From: a virus
DNA length: 64,000 nucleotides
Virus record (IMG/VR): IMGVR_UViG_3300008111_000048
Span: 1-64,000 of that record
Direction: 5' to 3' (one strand)
Shown here: in pieces, positions 28,255-38,226 of the stretch
Numbering within the stretch: position 1 is the stretch's first letter
How the letters are laid out: each line of letters begins with the position of its first letter
Notes under the pieces: model-generated
What the model was told of the DNA's origin: nothing
The model's input: only the letters and a program-made list of their open reading frames with translations
Database searches by the model: none
Program-made: the position numbers and the translations under genes

Positions 28255-29422
28255 TGCTGATGGCAGGTTGACCCTGTTGGAATACGGTGTCTACGACCGC
28301 CTGAACGCTCTTGGCGGTGCTGATGCCCACCTTGTCATAGACAGGCACACAGACCAGTCCAAACGTCTTCTGGGCGCCCCCCAGGCGGATCACACGCCCG
28401 ATGCTCTGGGAGATACCGATGTAGTCCATGTTCCGCATGAACAACACTGCCTCCAAACCAGACACATTGATACCCTCAGACAGAATGCTGTGGTGCAGAA
28501 CCACAAACTTCTTAGAGGAGTCTTTGCCCCAGGCATTGAGAGTATCAAAGAACACCTCACGATTAACCTTCTGACCATCAATCACGGCACCAGTCTTGGA
28601 AGTAATATACATCCAAGAATATCCACGCTCCTTGAGGTCAGAGCAGAAGTCAGACTGAGAGACCAGATTGACGATCTGTTTGGTAGAACGAGCACAGATC
28701 AGAATCTTATCCAAACCATTATCATCAATCGTCTCCAGCAGATTAGCAGAGTCACGATCAGCAATCATCTGCTTGTCCTGAACCATCTCAAGTTGCTTCA
28801 CGACAACTTTAGGGGGCAATATGTATCCTTGATCCACCAGTTCGGGAGCAGGGACATTACAGATCACTTGACCATAAACCTCGGGCATGTTCATCCCAGG
28901 TTTGGAAATCGTAGCAGAATGCTTAGGAGTAGCAGTGAAGAAATAACAGCGGTCAGCAACAGAAGAGAAGTGCTCCGTAGCAGGGAAAAAGTTACGTTGG
29001 ACCGAGTTGTGTGCCTCATCAAAATAAATGGTATCGACATGAATATCTGCCTGCTGCAGACGTTGCAGGGAGTTGTACGTGGTGAAGATAAGTTTATGAC
29101 CTTGAGTTGCTTCTACCCAAGTGCGGATTACATTAGGACGAGTGCTGCTGAAGTGGTGCGTCTCACCGCTGTGAACGTGAAGAACTTGTGCGTTGGTGAT
29201 AAACTCAAGAAACTCACTAGATAACTGCTCTGCCAGCAAGATGCGCGGGCAGCACACTACAATGGTCTGAGGAGTATCTTTCAGAAACTGACGGATGGCA
29301 TCGAAGATCATCGTAGGAGTCTTACCAGCACCCGTTGGCATCACCAGTTGACCCAGTTGATGCTGTTCCATAGCATCAAGACCACGTTGCTGGTGAGGAC
29401 GAAGTTCGAACACAGGTCTCAT
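28241..29422 (-). CDS. SF2 DEAD/DEAH-type helicase
   Basis: This 393-residue protein has the superfamily-2 motifs: LRPHQQRGLDAM (Q-like motif), Walker A MPTGAGKT (residues 28-35), TTYNSLQR, Walker B DEAH, TATP, and motif VI QSIGRVIR. It should unwind or remodel nucleic acid with ATP. It is shorter than T4 UvsW (about 500) and lacks the UvsW N-terminal domain, but it may do a similar job in recombination. First gene of a class-2 transcript, with a CATACGC leader; its end overlaps a terminator hairpin. Confidence 0.9.
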   Translation of the reverse strand: MRPVFELRPHQQRGLDAMEQHQLGQLVMPTGAGKTPTMIFDAIRQFLKDTPQTIVVCCPRILLAEQLSSEFLEFITNAQVLHVHSGETHHFSSTRPNVIRTWVEATQGHKLIFTTYNSLQRLQQADIHVDTIYFDEAHNSVQRNFFPATEHFSSVADRCYFFTATPKHSATISKPGMNMPEVYGQVICNVPAPELVDQGYILPPKVVVKQLEMVQDKQMIADRDSANLLETIDDNGLDKILICARSTKQIVNLVSQSDFCSDLKERGYSWMYITSKTGAVIDGQKVNREVFFDTLNAWGKDSSKKFVVLHHSILSEGINVSGLEAVLFMRNMDYIGISQSIGRVIRLGGAQKTFGLVCVPVYDKVGISTAKSVQAVVDTVFQQGQPAISIVRR

Positions 29423-29435
29423 CGCGTATGAAACT

Positions 29436-29479
29436 ATTATAGCAGAAAGGGGTCCCCGAAGGAACCCCCTGTGCCAGTT
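29436..29479 (-). promoter_or_regulatory. Class-2 promoter with nested TTCG hairpin
   Basis: Minus strand: AACTGGCACA at 29470-29479, 29 nt to TATAAT at 29436-29441. Between them GGGGTTCC-TTCG-GGGACCCC is followed by TTTCT, a terminator-like hairpin for the fibre transcript. Confidence 0.78.
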
Positions 29480-29491
29480 ATGTAAGTGTCC

Positions 29492-32485
29492 TTAAGTGAC
29501 TCCTGACCCCTGTACGACAAATGTATTTGTTCCTACACATAAAAGTCTAGCAACTGTTCTTTGAGCTAGAGTTCTATTTCCTGTAGTTGCAGTACCACTA
29601 AGATACATTGTAACACCTGCACCCTGAGATAATGTTTGAGATAATGCAGTGTTATTATAAATTAACACTTCATCACCAATAGAAAAGACACCCGATGGAA
29701 CTGTAGCAATTCCTGCAGAAGTTGAGAACGAAATATGCTTACCAGCATCACTAGAAGCAAGAACATAACCAGTTAAAGAAGATTGAGCATTTTGAGGATA
29801 ACTCCTTACATTTCCAATCGAATCACTAATTGTACCCGTTGATGTGATATTATCCTGAACGTCTAAGGTGCCTCCTGCAGAATCAAGAATAAGATTTCCA
29901 GAAGCAGTATCAATTTCATTAACTGCCGTTGTACCGACTCGAATATTTTGATGATGTGATCCAGAGGCAAATGTAGAAACTCCAGTTGACTGATAAATTG
30001 CTCCACTAACTGTGAGTTTTGCATTTGTTAATGTTGTTGTTCCAACTCCAAGATTAAACTGACTATTACCAACTAACCAATATTCACAAGTATTAGAGGC
30101 ATTAACACCAATTGCTAGTACTTTATTGCCAGGGAATGGTGGAGCAAAAAATCCGTTAGCAACACTTGTGCTAAGTCCAGCTGCAGTTGTTCCTGGGCGA
30201 CCAGCAAATACATCACCATTACTACCAGCAGTGTTTGTTCCTACACCAATAACAACGTTGTGAGAAACGTTTAGGTGTCCTTGAGCAGAAGCTCTTCCTG
30301 CTTTATATCCAAGACAAAGATTATTGTCACCAGCAATATCAAATCCAGAACGATCTCCAAGGAAAGTATTGTATCTTGCACTTGCACTCAAACCAGAACC
30401 AACTCTAGTTCCGATAAAGACGTTACTTGTTGCACCTAAACTTACATAGTTCCCAGTGATGTATCCTTGCTGAGGAGATCCAGCAGTTCTGTCATGAGTG
30501 CTATTTGAATCATATTCAACACCAAGAACAACGTTTGGCCAAACAATATATCCTGCGGGTTGCCATAAACTATTTTGGTGGAAATATTCTGGTCTACGAG
30601 AACTTCTTTCTTGAATAAATCCCCCACTTCCCAGATCAACATCATAAACAAGAGCTTCTCTTTCAGCTCTTGTTAATTGTGGAGCATAGAAAACTGCCCT
30701 TCTCGTTGCACTATAATTAGCACATCTTAAGTCAACAGCACCAAAAGGAACATTGGTACCAACTCCAATGAATCCATTTACTTTTGGATTGGCACTATTT
30801 CCAACAAGAATAACGTCCGCATTTACTGCAACAATATCCCTACCAAAAACTGATAATCCAGTTGCATCCACAAAACTATTATCTGGTCCTGGAATGGTAT
30901 CCAGACTGATTGTAGCACCTATTGAAACTCTATCTCTGAATAATGCTGTGCCTCCACTTACAAAAGCAGCAGCTGCTGATGTCGTTGTTCCGATTCCAAC
31001 ATTAGCAAAATGAGCACTAATAGTCTTACCATCTAATCCAAGACCAGCTGCTGGAAGAGTTGTTCCTATTCCCAATATTGCATCATTGGTTAGATATAAC
31101 CTATTAAGAGTGCTGATTCCAGTAGTAACGTTAATATTTGTTGGTATTGCAGGAGGATTTCCACCACCACCGAGAGTAAATCTTGAGGATCCAGATCCAA
31201 AGGTTAATGTTCCAGCGGCAATGAAATTACCAGCAACTGTTAGATCGGAAGTAATAGTTCCTGTACCAACAACATGCAAGTTAAAGCTTGGATTTGTAAG
31301 TCCGATTCCAAGTCTTCTATCAGATAATGCTGGTCCTGCTGTTAAGACTGCTGCAGCAGAATTATCTTGTCCATAAAGCCATTGGAATGATCCAGTTCCA
31401 ATTCCTGGTTGACCAGCATGTAAAACTGAAATGAGAGAACCTGTTCCTCTGTTAATGATCTCAAGAGTTCCTCTTGTCGCACCATATCTTAAATATCCAG
31501 TGCTATTTCCAAGACCCACTGAATTTCCTAATGAAATTCTTGATTCTCCACTTGGATTAACAACTTCAATCGTTGGATTAGCAGAAAGTCCGTTTTTAAA
31601 GATTTGAAGTTCTACAGTTGGGAGTGCAGTTCCTACACCAATTCTTCCAGACTCTACAGCAGCAACGGCAGTTCCACCAACACCAACTCTGAAAATAGTT
31701 AGAATAGTAGCAACTCCAACGGTTGCAAATGGACTATTTAAAGCAGTGGCAGTTACAATTCCAACATTAATACTTGGTTGTCCAGTCAATGCAAGCGCAG
31801 AATCTGCGGTAATAGAATTACCATTGATATTACCAAAGAAACTTCCATAGAAATTAGTTGCTGTAATGCTTCCAGCAATACTAATAGGTGAAGGTAATTT
31901 ATCGTTAGGAAGAACAGGTAAAACTGATGTGCTAATAACACCATTTGTAATATTTTGTCCTGTAAGTGCGGTAATTCCAGCACCACTACCAACAAAAGAT
32001 GCAGCACTGACAATGCCAGATGCTCTCATATCACCTACGGTATTAAATCCGACACCAAGTTGTCCAACAAATGGATTTCCACCGATTTGGAATGTGTTTC
32101 TCGGATCAAGTGTTGCAATACCAACAAATCCAGCAGCATAAATGCTGGTGAATCCTAAACCAACATCAACGTCAACCCACTGAGAAGTTGGTAAGTTGGA
32201 CAATGTAGCGCCGTTTCCATAAAAAGAAGTAGCAGTAATTGATCCGCTACTTCCAACAACTCTAACTGTTGATCCAACTCTAAGAGTATTATTAATTGTT
32301 GCGATGCCACTTACAAAAGCATCAGTGGCAGTCATTAATCCAACTACTCTGGCATTACCTCTTACGTCTAGACGTTCGGTTGGAACTGTGGTGCCAATTC
32401 CAACCAAAGTACCACGTACTACGAGATCTTTATCATCGACCTGAACACCATCACGAAAATTAAAAGTCTTCCTGATATTCGCCAT
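29492..32485 (-). CDS. Large tail-fibre-like structural protein
   Basis: The 997-residue protein is built of repeating segments of the type VGIGTTVPTERLDVRG and YFxGNGATLSN, with many VGIG turns and alternating small/hydrophobic residues, typical of trimeric beta-rich phage fibre shafts. It has no enzymatic motif and no S74 chaperone at the end; the C-terminus (FVVQGSGVT) is beta-rich. A GATAAATA late promoter lies just upstream, and the even larger fibre gene follows 23 nt away. Likely part of the tail-fibre or baseplate-fibre apparatus that contacts the host. Confidence 0.8.
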   Translation of the reverse strand: MANIRKTFNFRDGVQVDDKDLVVRGTLVGIGTTVPTERLDVRGNARVVGLMTATDAFVSGIATINNTLRVGSTVRVVGSSGSITATSFYGNGATLSNLPTSQWVDVDVGLGFTSIYAAGFVGIATLDPRNTFQIGGNPFVGQLGVGFNTVGDMRASGIVSAASFVGSGAGITALTGQNITNGVISTSVLPVLPNDKLPSPISIAGSITATNFYGSFFGNINGNSITADSALALTGQPSINVGIVTATALNSPFATVGVATILTIFRVGVGGTAVAAVESGRIGVGTALPTVELQIFKNGLSANPTIEVVNPSGESRISLGNSVGLGNSTGYLRYGATRGTLEIINRGTGSLISVLHAGQPGIGTGSFQWLYGQDNSAAAVLTAGPALSDRRLGIGLTNPSFNLHVVGTGTITSDLTVAGNFIAAGTLTFGSGSSRFTLGGGGNPPAIPTNINVTTGISTLNRLYLTNDAILGIGTTLPAAGLGLDGKTISAHFANVGIGTTTSAAAAFVSGGTALFRDRVSIGATISLDTIPGPDNSFVDATGLSVFGRDIVAVNADVILVGNSANPKVNGFIGVGTNVPFGAVDLRCANYSATRRAVFYAPQLTRAEREALVYDVDLGSGGFIQERSSRRPEYFHQNSLWQPAGYIVWPNVVLGVEYDSNSTHDRTAGSPQQGYITGNYVSLGATSNVFIGTRVGSGLSASARYNTFLGDRSGFDIAGDNNLCLGYKAGRASAQGHLNVSHNVVIGVGTNTAGSNGDVFAGRPGTTAAGLSTSVANGFFAPPFPGNKVLAIGVNASNTCEYWLVGNSQFNLGVGTTTLTNAKLTVSGAIYQSTGVSTFASGSHHQNIRVGTTAVNEIDTASGNLILDSAGGTLDVQDNITSTGTISDSIGNVRSYPQNAQSSLTGYVLASSDAGKHISFSTSAGIATVPSGVFSIGDEVLIYNNTALSQTLSQGAGVTMYLSGTATTGNRTLAQRTVARLLCVGTNTFVVQGSGVT

Positions 32486-32502
32486 CTTAAAATGTTTTTA
32501 GT

Positions 32503-32510
32503 TATTTATC
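32503..32510 (-). promoter_or_regulatory. Late promoter GATAAATA
   Basis: GATAAATA on the minus strand, 17 nt before the ATG at 32485. It matches the T4 late word TATAAATA at seven of eight positions and overlaps the end of the upstream fibre gene. Confidence 0.65.
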
Positions 32511-35500
32511 AATCTGATAACAAACCCCTTTCTCTGGCAATATTTTCCAGTGTTTCAACTTTATGTGTCAGTTCCTTAATTGATTCAATTAGAAGTGGAG
32601 TTATCTTATGATAATCAACGGCGAGATATCCGTTATCTCTTTCTCTAACTGCTTCTGGGAGAACTTCTTGAACTTCTTGTGCGATAACACCAATGTCAAG
32701 TCCTTCTTTTTCAGATTTTTCATTCCAGGTATAAGTATTACCACTTAGTGCATTAACTTTTTCAAGAGAATTAGGAATTGGAGTAATGTTATCTTTTAAT
32801 CTCTTATCTGAAGCATAGAATGCAGTGATGTCGCCTGTTACATCTAGTGGTCCAGTTACAAGTACACCTGCACCAGCAGCAGTATTTCTGCATCTCAATC
32901 TTTCATTTCCACTATCAGTCTGGAAGATAATTGCAGAGTTGTCTATCTGACTGATAATTGCACCACCAGAAGACGAAGAAATATTCAGTCTGTTTGCATT
33001 CCCTCCAGTCTCACTAATTCCAAGTGAACCTTCTACACGAACACTTGATTTAGCATTTAATTGTGCATCAAAAGTCGAAGTGCTAGTTACATTAAACGTA
33101 CCACCAACAGAAACGGCAGTTGCAACAAATAGTTTTTTCTTAATTGCAACACCACCACTAAAGATGACTGATGCAGTATCAGTTGCTAATACACCTGTTG
33201 CTTCAGTTGCATTTGTATACAGAGATAATCCTGTTACTTTATGAACACCATTGGTAGTTGTGTTGCTATTAAACTTCAGTTCTTTATTGAAGCTAACTGG
33301 ACCATCAAATTGTGATAGAACTGTGCCTGAAGAACCACCTTCAACGATAATTCTTTCTTTGGCAACAATTTCATCGAATACAACACTCAATCTAGAAGAA
33401 TCTTGTCCTGCAGTTGTTGGAATTGGAATATCAAACGTCTTCTGAGTTCCAGATGAAGATGCATACTTAGTATTTCCTACGAAGAAGTCACCATTACCAT
33501 TCATTCCAGTGTAGGCAACATTACCACAAGATCTTTCTTGTGCCTGTACCAGGAAGTCCTCTCTTTCACTTAGAGTTTTAACCTGAACCTGTGGTAGACC
33601 AGTTGAATAGTTACCAGGACCATATCCAAGATATTCAAATGTGTGACCAGATGCACGAATAATCGAAGGTCTGCGAGTTTCAACCGCGATTGGATGAATC
33701 TTTCTGAGGAATTGACCAGTAGAATGATTCTCTCTAGGAGTTCCTAAAGCACCACGAATTACGCTGATTTCATCAAGTCCAGATCCTGTTAGAGAACTGG
33801 ATGTGATTCTCATAATTTCGTTTCCAGATTGGATGTAAGATCCCATTGGGAATCTTGTAACCGTACCAATACCAGAACTCTTCGCTTTTACTCTAAGGAT
33901 TGATTCTGTAGTAATTCCTGCTTGTAGAACTAGGTCTTCACCAGAATAGAAAGATAATCCTCTTGTACCAAGATTCTCAAAGGAACTGTCAGATGTTGTA
34001 TCACCTGCAACCAGAGCAGTATGATAGAGGAATGTTGGAGATACCGATGCATTTGTTATGGCAGTAAATGTATTGACCCCAACTCTTTCTCTAACATTAT
34101 AATCACCAATAACATTATTAGTAGATCCAACCAACCTAAATTTTTCTCCAGCAACTAATCCATGTGAGAATGCACAAGTAAATGTTGTGATTCCACTTGC
34201 AGAATCATATACATTTGAAGATACGTTAACTGCTGGACCAACGTTAATTGCATATTGACCAGAAATAATTTTTGGATATGATGAAGTAATTGCAAAAGTA
34301 AGTTGATTCTTTGCAGGAACTGAACTGATTCTAACATATCCATCGGAAGTGGTACCAATACCAGTTACATGCAATACATCACCAATATTAGTGCTAATAC
34401 CAGCTGTTGCAATTGTTATTCTTGCACCAGTTCCACCACCCAAAGCAGTGCTATCAAAATCTAATGTTTCTCCATTTGTATATTGAGAACCACCATTGGT
34501 AATTGTTGCGGCAGTAACAACACCAGATGCAACGGTAACTCTTGCAAGGGCACCATCCCAGTTTAGAGTTGTTGTATTATAGAGTTTTACATTATGATAT
34601 GTTCCACTTTGAGTATATCCAGATCCTGGTATTAAAGTACTATAGGTTGTAATCCCGCCATATCCATGATTTCTATCAAGAGTAATTGTTGCAACACCAG
34701 CAGTAGCAGTCGTAAAGAATGTTGTTACTCCAACAATTTTTAGTCCTACACCAAGATCTTTCAGAGTTTTATCAATACTTTCTCTTGTAATACTCTTAGA
34801 GATATCATTTGTAACAACTTCGCCTAGAGGACTTCTCTTAGCATAACTTTGAGTTGATTGTGGATTGTCATCGATATTATCTTTATCATTCTGTGGATAC
34901 AGATCAGTAATATTTTGATTGTACTTTAGGTCTGTGAATTCGGTTTCAACTGCATTCGATGCATTGAGAATATAAACGTGATAAATGCCATCCTGAATAT
35001 CTTGAATGTATGGTTTAATAACTTCACTTCTATAGATGTAAAGATTTGACTTAAGATCATTTCTTTCAAATCTAGGTAATGCTGTTGTTCTCGAATTAAT
35101 ATTTGTATTAAATGTTCCGACACCATGTACAACTCCAAGAACATCAGTTGTTGTATATTGGAACTGCATGTCATCAACAAGTGCTGTGACTTCAAAAGTT
35201 CCATTAAATCCAAGATTTAATGTTGCTTGTGGATTTGCTGTACTTGCAACATTTTTGATGTTTACAATATCACCAGCATTTAAATTGTGAGGTAAGTCAC
35301 AAACAACTGTGATAGTATTAGAAGCAACAGTACAGGTTGTGATGAATCTTGGGTTTCTATTATATCCATAATCATCTTGTCCGATCGTCGTCAGAGAGAA
35401 GTCTGTATTTCTTCTCGCACCAGTATTGCTGGATTCTTGGATAACATATCCATCTGTTGGATCCTTAGCATTAACAGATTCTTTAGGAATGACAAGACGG

Positions 35501-37887
35501 ACCTTATAAAGTTTTTCATCAAGGCTTCTATCATCATCAATTCTCTTAATATATGTAATATCAGTTCTTTCAGTTAATCCAGCAACTCCTTGTGTATTGA
35601 TCTCACTAAAAATTGTATTACTAGAAGAAGCATGGACAAACCAATTCTTTTGAATTGGGTCAAATTGAACTGGTGATCCAAGATCTCCACTATTCTTATC
35701 ATTTACTCTACTTTCAATTCTAAGTTGCTTACCACCATAGATTGTTAAGGCAGTTCCATTATCAGCATTTGTTTTTGATGATGCGATTTTGATCTTTTCA
35801 TCATCAACCTTAATTGCATAATATAAAGTGTTTTCTACAATGTTCTGAGGAAGATCCCCATTGTCACTGAACATTCGAATTGATTCACCAGTTTGTAATT
35901 TATGTTGATTTTGAGGTGTTCCAATGGTTAAAACACTATTATTAATCTCCGATATAACTCTATAAATTTTCCTATTTGTAGTCTGACCAAAAGCAACTGT
36001 TGCACCAACAGCTACTGTATTATCCATCATGCAAATTGTTGCATTTCTAATGACACCCAGACCAACATCTAGATAAAGTTGATCGTTTGTTTTTGCACCA
36101 ACTCTATAACCTTGAAGAACAATAGGTGGTTTTGTATCAACGTCAGTGTATCCATAAAGATACAAGTGACTGGAAAGTCCAACGTTTTTAGTTAATGCAA
36201 CGTCTAGGGATGTCCAGTCAACGTTGAATTCTGGATTTGCAATTGCCCTTGGTCTAATGACAGAGGTAATATATCCATGATTATCTTTGGCAAATGCCTC
36301 TTTCTTAAATCCTTCAGCAGAAAGAGAAATTTGTCCAAAGTTAGAGTTAGAGTTGGTGATTGAACCATCACCACCAGATAAAGAATCAAAATGCTTATTG
36401 AATCCAATCGCAAACACAGATACAATCTGAACGAATGAATCGTTCGACATCTTAATGTGACTAGTTTCCCAACCTGGTCTGTAAATAGAATCAGAATCTA
36501 GGTGATAAACTGTTGCTGGGTTCGTTGATGATGAACCAGATGAAAGTTCTGCGCCTTTTACTGGGGTAATAGTTAGAGATTCATAAAGTCTCGATGTGGA
36601 ATTATATCTTGCGAATGCTCTATCGTCTTTTTGAAGTGAAATAGCAGTGAACTGGGCAACAACCATTGAGCGGAATCCAGCTGCTTTGGATCCGTCAGCG
36701 TGCATACCCTGCATACCCCAAACAGATCTTAGGGATACGTTAAAGACATATGGAGATGCACCAGATACAGTGTCAGTTTCAATTGTTACAGTTGAACCAG
36801 AAATAATAGGAGTTGCTGGTAGATTAACTCTTACGAATGGTAAGAGATATGTAAATGTTGTTTCGTTGAGTACCGATTGTACTTTCGTAGAAATATTATA
36901 ATCAACTGGATCAACACTATCAATCTTAATTGGCGTTCCAGATGTAAGATTATGGGGAACTGCTGTGCTAACAGTTACAATTGTACCAGGAGTAAATCCA
37001 TCTCCAGAATACAATTCAGAAATGTTAAGTGGATCAGATGCGAATGCGCCAACAATTTCATACTCTGGACGCTGCTTAGCAAATCCTAGTGACTCTGTTG
37101 GGTACTTCTGATCAATATCTCTACCAGATGCAGCATTAAATGCATTTGATAGTTTACTATAATACATGTCAAGGTCGGTGAGATCATAACCAGAAGGAAT
37201 GGTTACACCATCAGCATATTCAAAACAAGTTAGTTTATGGTGAGAAAAAGTTGGTTTTGATTGATTGTTTGCAGAGAAATCAACAGGATCGGTATAAACA
37301 AGTCCAGAATCATCTCCATCAAACATGGAGAATTGCCAGAAGTAACAAGCACCAGTAATTCTGAATAAAGCAGAAGACTTTACAGCAGGATCAGTTGGGT
37401 TAGGAACATATTTTGCACGAATCTTAGTCTTTCTTAGGTCAAGACCAACGATCGAAGTACCACGAGGAACGATAACTCCACCATAGATACTATTAAACCT
37501 ATAAAGAATATTATCTCTTTGAGTAAGGTCAAAGTTAGATGATAAATTGAGAGTTAATGTTTCTTGTGCTGATGTTTGTGCGCCAGAAGTGGAAACTGCA
37601 GTGGCAGTTCCATTCACATTCTTAATCGCAAAACCAGGTCTGTTATCGAGAACATGCTCACCTGGGAAAAGTAAGATAGTAGTTTTTTCTACAATATCAT
37701 TGTTTCCACCTCTCACATATGAGAATCTTGCCGATTCGAGAAGTGCTCTTTGAATTGTTTTAAATGGTTTGCTAAGAGAATTACCTTGGTTCTCTATAGC
37801 ATCAGTAGCATCAATGTCGTTGGGGTTGACATATAGTATTCTACCTTCTGTATTCTTAACGAAATTCTCTAGCTTATTGAGAGGCAT
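32509..37887 (-). CDS. Giant tail fibre with C-terminal S74 intramolecular chaperone
   Basis: In this 1792-residue protein the N-terminus (MPLNKLENFVKNTEGRILYV) and the long beta-rich body are typical of cyanophage fibres. The last ~110 residues form a peptidase S74 domain: SDKRLKDNI, then TYTWNEKSE, IGVIAQEVQEVLPEAV, and a final coiled coil (SIKELTHKVETLENIA). S74 domains trimerise fibres and then cut themselves off; the conserved Ser-Asp at the start of SDKRLKDNI is the expected cleavage site. Probably the main host-contact fibre. Confidence 0.88.
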   Translation of the reverse strand: MPLNKLENFVKNTEGRILYVNPNDIDATDAIENQGNSLSKPFKTIQRALLESARFSYVRGGNNDIVEKTTILLFPGEHVLDNRPGFAIKNVNGTATAVSTSGAQTSAQETLTLNLSSNFDLTQRDNILYRFNSIYGGVIVPRGTSIVGLDLRKTKIRAKYVPNPTDPAVKSSALFRITGACYFWQFSMFDGDDSGLVYTDPVDFSANNQSKPTFSHHKLTCFEYADGVTIPSGYDLTDLDMYYSKLSNAFNAASGRDIDQKYPTESLGFAKQRPEYEIVGAFASDPLNISELYSGDGFTPGTIVTVSTAVPHNLTSGTPIKIDSVDPVDYNISTKVQSVLNETTFTYLLPFVRVNLPATPIISGSTVTIETDTVSGASPYVFNVSLRSVWGMQGMHADGSKAAGFRSMVVAQFTAISLQKDDRAFARYNSTSRLYESLTITPVKGAELSSGSSSTNPATVYHLDSDSIYRPGWETSHIKMSNDSFVQIVSVFAIGFNKHFDSLSGGDGSITNSNSNFGQISLSAEGFKKEAFAKDNHGYITSVIRPRAIANPEFNVDWTSLDVALTKNVGLSSHLYLYGYTDVDTKPPIVLQGYRVGAKTNDQLYLDVGLGVIRNATICMMDNTVAVGATVAFGQTTNRKIYRVISEINNSVLTIGTPQNQHKLQTGESIRMFSDNGDLPQNIVENTLYYAIKVDDEKIKIASSKTNADNGTALTIYGGKQLRIESRVNDKNSGDLGSPVQFDPIQKNWFVHASSSNTIFSEINTQGVAGLTERTDITYIKRIDDDRSLDEKLYKVRLVIPKESVNAKDPTDGYVIQESSNTGARRNTDFSLTTIGQDDYGYNRNPRFITTCTVASNTITVVCDLPHNLNAGDIVNIKNVASTANPQATLNLGFNGTFEVTALVDDMQFQYTTTDVLGVVHGVGTFNTNINSRTTALPRFERNDLKSNLYIYRSEVIKPYIQDIQDGIYHVYILNASNAVETEFTDLKYNQNITDLYPQNDKDNIDDNPQSTQSYAKRSPLGEVVTNDISKSITRESIDKTLKDLGVGLKIVGVTTFFTTATAGVATITLDRNHGYGGITTYSTLIPGSGYTQSGTYHNVKLYNTTTLNWDGALARVTVASGVVTAATITNGGSQYTNGETLDFDSTALGGGTGARITIATAGISTNIGDVLHVTGIGTTSDGYVRISSVPAKNQLTFAITSSYPKIISGQYAINVGPAVNVSSNVYDSASGITTFTCAFSHGLVAGEKFRLVGSTNNVIGDYNVRERVGVNTFTAITNASVSPTFLYHTALVAGDTTSDSSFENLGTRGLSFYSGEDLVLQAGITTESILRVKAKSSGIGTVTRFPMGSYIQSGNEIMRITSSSLTGSGLDEISVIRGALGTPRENHSTGQFLRKIHPIAVETRRPSIIRASGHTFEYLGYGPGNYSTGLPQVQVKTLSEREDFLVQAQERSCGNVAYTGMNGNGDFFVGNTKYASSSGTQKTFDIPIPTTAGQDSSRLSVVFDEIVAKERIIVEGGSSGTVLSQFDGPVSFNKELKFNSNTTTNGVHKVTGLSLYTNATEATGVLATDTASVIFSGGVAIKKKLFVATAVSVGGTFNVTSTSTFDAQLNAKSSVRVEGSLGISETGGNANRLNISSSSGGAIISQIDNSAIIFQTDSGNERLRCRNTAAGAGVLVTGPLDVTGDITAFYASDKRLKDNITPIPNSLEKVNALSGNTYTWNEKSEKEGLDIGVIAQEVQEVLPEAVRERDNGYLAVDYHKITPLLIESIKELTHKVETLENIARERGLLSD

Positions 37888-37917
37888 CTGCTTATTTTCA
37901 AAAATATTTCTATGTTT

Positions 37918-37925
37918 TATTTATC
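37918..37925 (-). promoter_or_regulatory. Late promoter GATAAATA
   Basis: GATAAATA on the minus strand, 30 nt before the giant fibre ATG at 37887. It overlaps the end of the upstream gene. Confidence 0.65.
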
Positions 37926-38226
37926 CCATTAAATCTTCTTCATCATATTCAAATTCAATATCATCTGGCATATCTTCAGGGTTTTCTAACTCGACTGGAA
38001 AAAAACAAGGATGTACTTCTTCGTCTATTAGATAGAAAGAATTTCGATATAAGTCCTCTGGTTCAAACGATCTATTCTTATCTGCTTCTCTACAAAGATC
38101 TTGGTCGTATAAGTGACCTTCTGGCATTTCATCAAACGTAAAAGGAACGTGATTGATGAAGTACATTTTCACAATCATGCTGCCATCATTGTACCAGCAG
38201 TATGCAGTATCGATACGATAAGACAT
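37921..38226 (-). CDS. Small acidic hypothetical protein
   Basis: Started at ATG 38226 (MSYRIDTAYCWYNDGSMIVK), which follows a late-promoter word by 20 nt; the in-frame extension to 38271 lies across that promoter. 101 residues with an acidic tail (PDDIEFEYDEEDLMG). It shares bases with the HNH remnant upstream. Function unknown. Confidence 0.68.
   Translation of the reverse strand: MSYRIDTAYCWYNDGSMIVKMYFINHVPFTFDEMPEGHLYDQDLCREADKNRSFEPEDLYRNSFYLIDEEVHPCFFPVELENPEDMPDDIEFEYDEEDLMG

Noticed and set aside
28226-28270. Class-2 box upstream of the 47-residue gene
   Set aside because: At 29-31 nt upstream of TATAAT the minus strand reads AACCTGCCAT, too far from the AACTGG consensus.
28103-29224. 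Long plus-strand frame (373 codons) opposite the helicase
   Set aside because: It is antisense to a gene with clear helicase motifs and has a low-quality, His/Arg/Leu-rich composition.
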